Assembly (NCBI GenBank): GCA_945867285.1
Contig: CAMBHX010000091.1
Location: 1 to 6,434 of the forward strand
DNA length: 6,434 nt
Reading direction: 5' to 3'
DNA from: Sulfuricurvum sp. IAE1
GTDB lineage: Bacteria > Campylobacterota > Campylobacteria > Campylobacterales > Sulfurimonadaceae
Below are positions 6,016 through 6,434 of the stretch, in pieces (position 1 is the stretch's first letter; the number at the start of each line of letters is the position of its first letter). The notes beneath the pieces were generated by a model. The model had not been told where the DNA came from, did not search any database, and was given only the letters and a program-made list of their open reading frames with translations. Made by a program: the position numbers and the translations under genes.

Positions 6016-6434
6016 TAATAGGCGTTACGTAACACCACGCCCATAAAAATAGCACAAAGTCCCAAAACGATGTTCAATGGAACCATATATTTGGAAATCA
6101 TCTCTAACATAGCTTTTGCACGAGGGAGATTCTCTGAGGCAAGCGCCTTAACTGCTTGGTTACGGCGATACATCATAGCACCTAAATTAGCCGCCATAAT
6201 CATCCAAATTGCCTCTTTTATATGAACGATATTATAAAGACCCATAGCATAGTCATCAATCACATTGCCTAGCTCATCTACGGCAGCAGCGCGAAAACCA
6301 AGACCTACTGCCATTATGACAGCAGTAATGATTAATACTGTGGCAGCAGGCCATGCAAGGGTAAATAAACGATTCAGTGCATGTGCTGCACGCTCCATTC
6401 TCATTTTAGGGTCTTGAATCATACTACATGACGC
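6015..6434 (-). CDS. Multi-spanning membrane protein, possibly CopD-like (5' end at or beyond window edge)
   Basis: The first methionine in view is at 6420-6422 and gives 135 residues, but the frame stays open to the window edge (four more codons, no stop), so the real start may lie outside. Counting from that Met, hydrophobic segments lie at about 22-41, 66-84 and 114-131, consistent with an inner-membrane protein. The visible N-terminus (MIQDPKMRMERAAHALNR) is charged and looks like a cytoplasmic loop after an earlier helix rather than a natural start, and no ribosome-binding site is seen in the 12 nt available. Histidines at 14 and 67 lie near membrane segments, one of them in the stretch NIVHIKEAIW. 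This loosely recalls CopD-type or small heme-binding membrane proteins, but I cannot assign a family with confidence. The gene overlaps maf by 1 nt and probably heads or sits within the same operon. Confidence 0.7.
   Translation of the reverse strand, partial: ASCSMIQDPKMRMERAAHALNRLFTLAWPAATVLIITAVIMAVGLGFRAAAVDELGNVIDDYAMGLYNIVHIKEAIWMIMAANLGAMMYRRNQAVKALASENLPRAKAMLEMISKYMVPLNIVLGLCAIFMGVVLRNAY

Noticed and set aside
6024..6033. 10-bp palindrome GTTACGTAAC as an operator
   Set aside because: It lies inside the last codons of the membrane protein gene (encoding RNA), has no second copy in view, and is short enough to be chance.

Overview
The window reads like ordinary chromosome of a Campylobacterota (epsilonproteobacterial) bacterium. 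The evidence is the protein sequences (a UvrB C-terminus, a divergent DedA protein, a class A penicillin-binding protein, a BioF-like enzyme and a Maf protein of epsilonproteobacterial flavour), tightly packed and overlapping genes, and a moderate GC content that I judge by eye to be in the low-to-mid 40s percent. A Sulfuricurvum or Sulfurimonas-like host is my best guess, but this is inference and no search was run.

Layout. Positions 1-1257 hold two plus-strand genes: the 3' end of uvrB and, 3 nt later, a small DedA/VTT-family membrane protein. Positions 1258-1399 are a convergent intergenic gap containing a 76-bp composite palindrome (1298-1373) that looks like a dispersed REP/BIME-type element and probably also serves as the terminator region for both sides. 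From 1400 to the right edge everything is on the minus strand. In transcription order (right to left) it is: a multi-spanning membrane protein cut by the window edge, a Maf-family nucleotide pyrophosphatase, a BioF-like PLP enzyme, a short peptide/nickel-type ABC ATPase, and a bifunctional PBP1A-type peptidoglycan synthase. The first three overlap by 1 nt and 4 nt and are probably translationally coupled. The ABC gene follows after 69 nt containing a strong hairpin. The PBP gene follows after 210 nt of highly structured non-coding sequence.

How the genes relate. No single pathway links them. They cover DNA repair (UvrB), cell wall synthesis (PBP1A), nucleotide-pool sanitation (Maf), probable biotin precursor synthesis (BioF-like) and transport (ABC ATPase). 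No biotin partner genes and no ABC permease or binding-protein genes are in view.

The most interesting part is 3399-3559, between the ABC gene and the PBP1A gene. Read on the minus strand it can fold into two compact three-way junctions separated by a 10-bp terminator-like hairpin. A G-U wobble in one helix favours the minus strand as the transcribed one. I do not recognise it as a known riboswitch or small RNA. It is a candidate cis-regulatory leader of the PBP1A gene or a free-standing small RNA. I saw no CRISPR array, tRNA, rRNA, transposase gene or phage gene.
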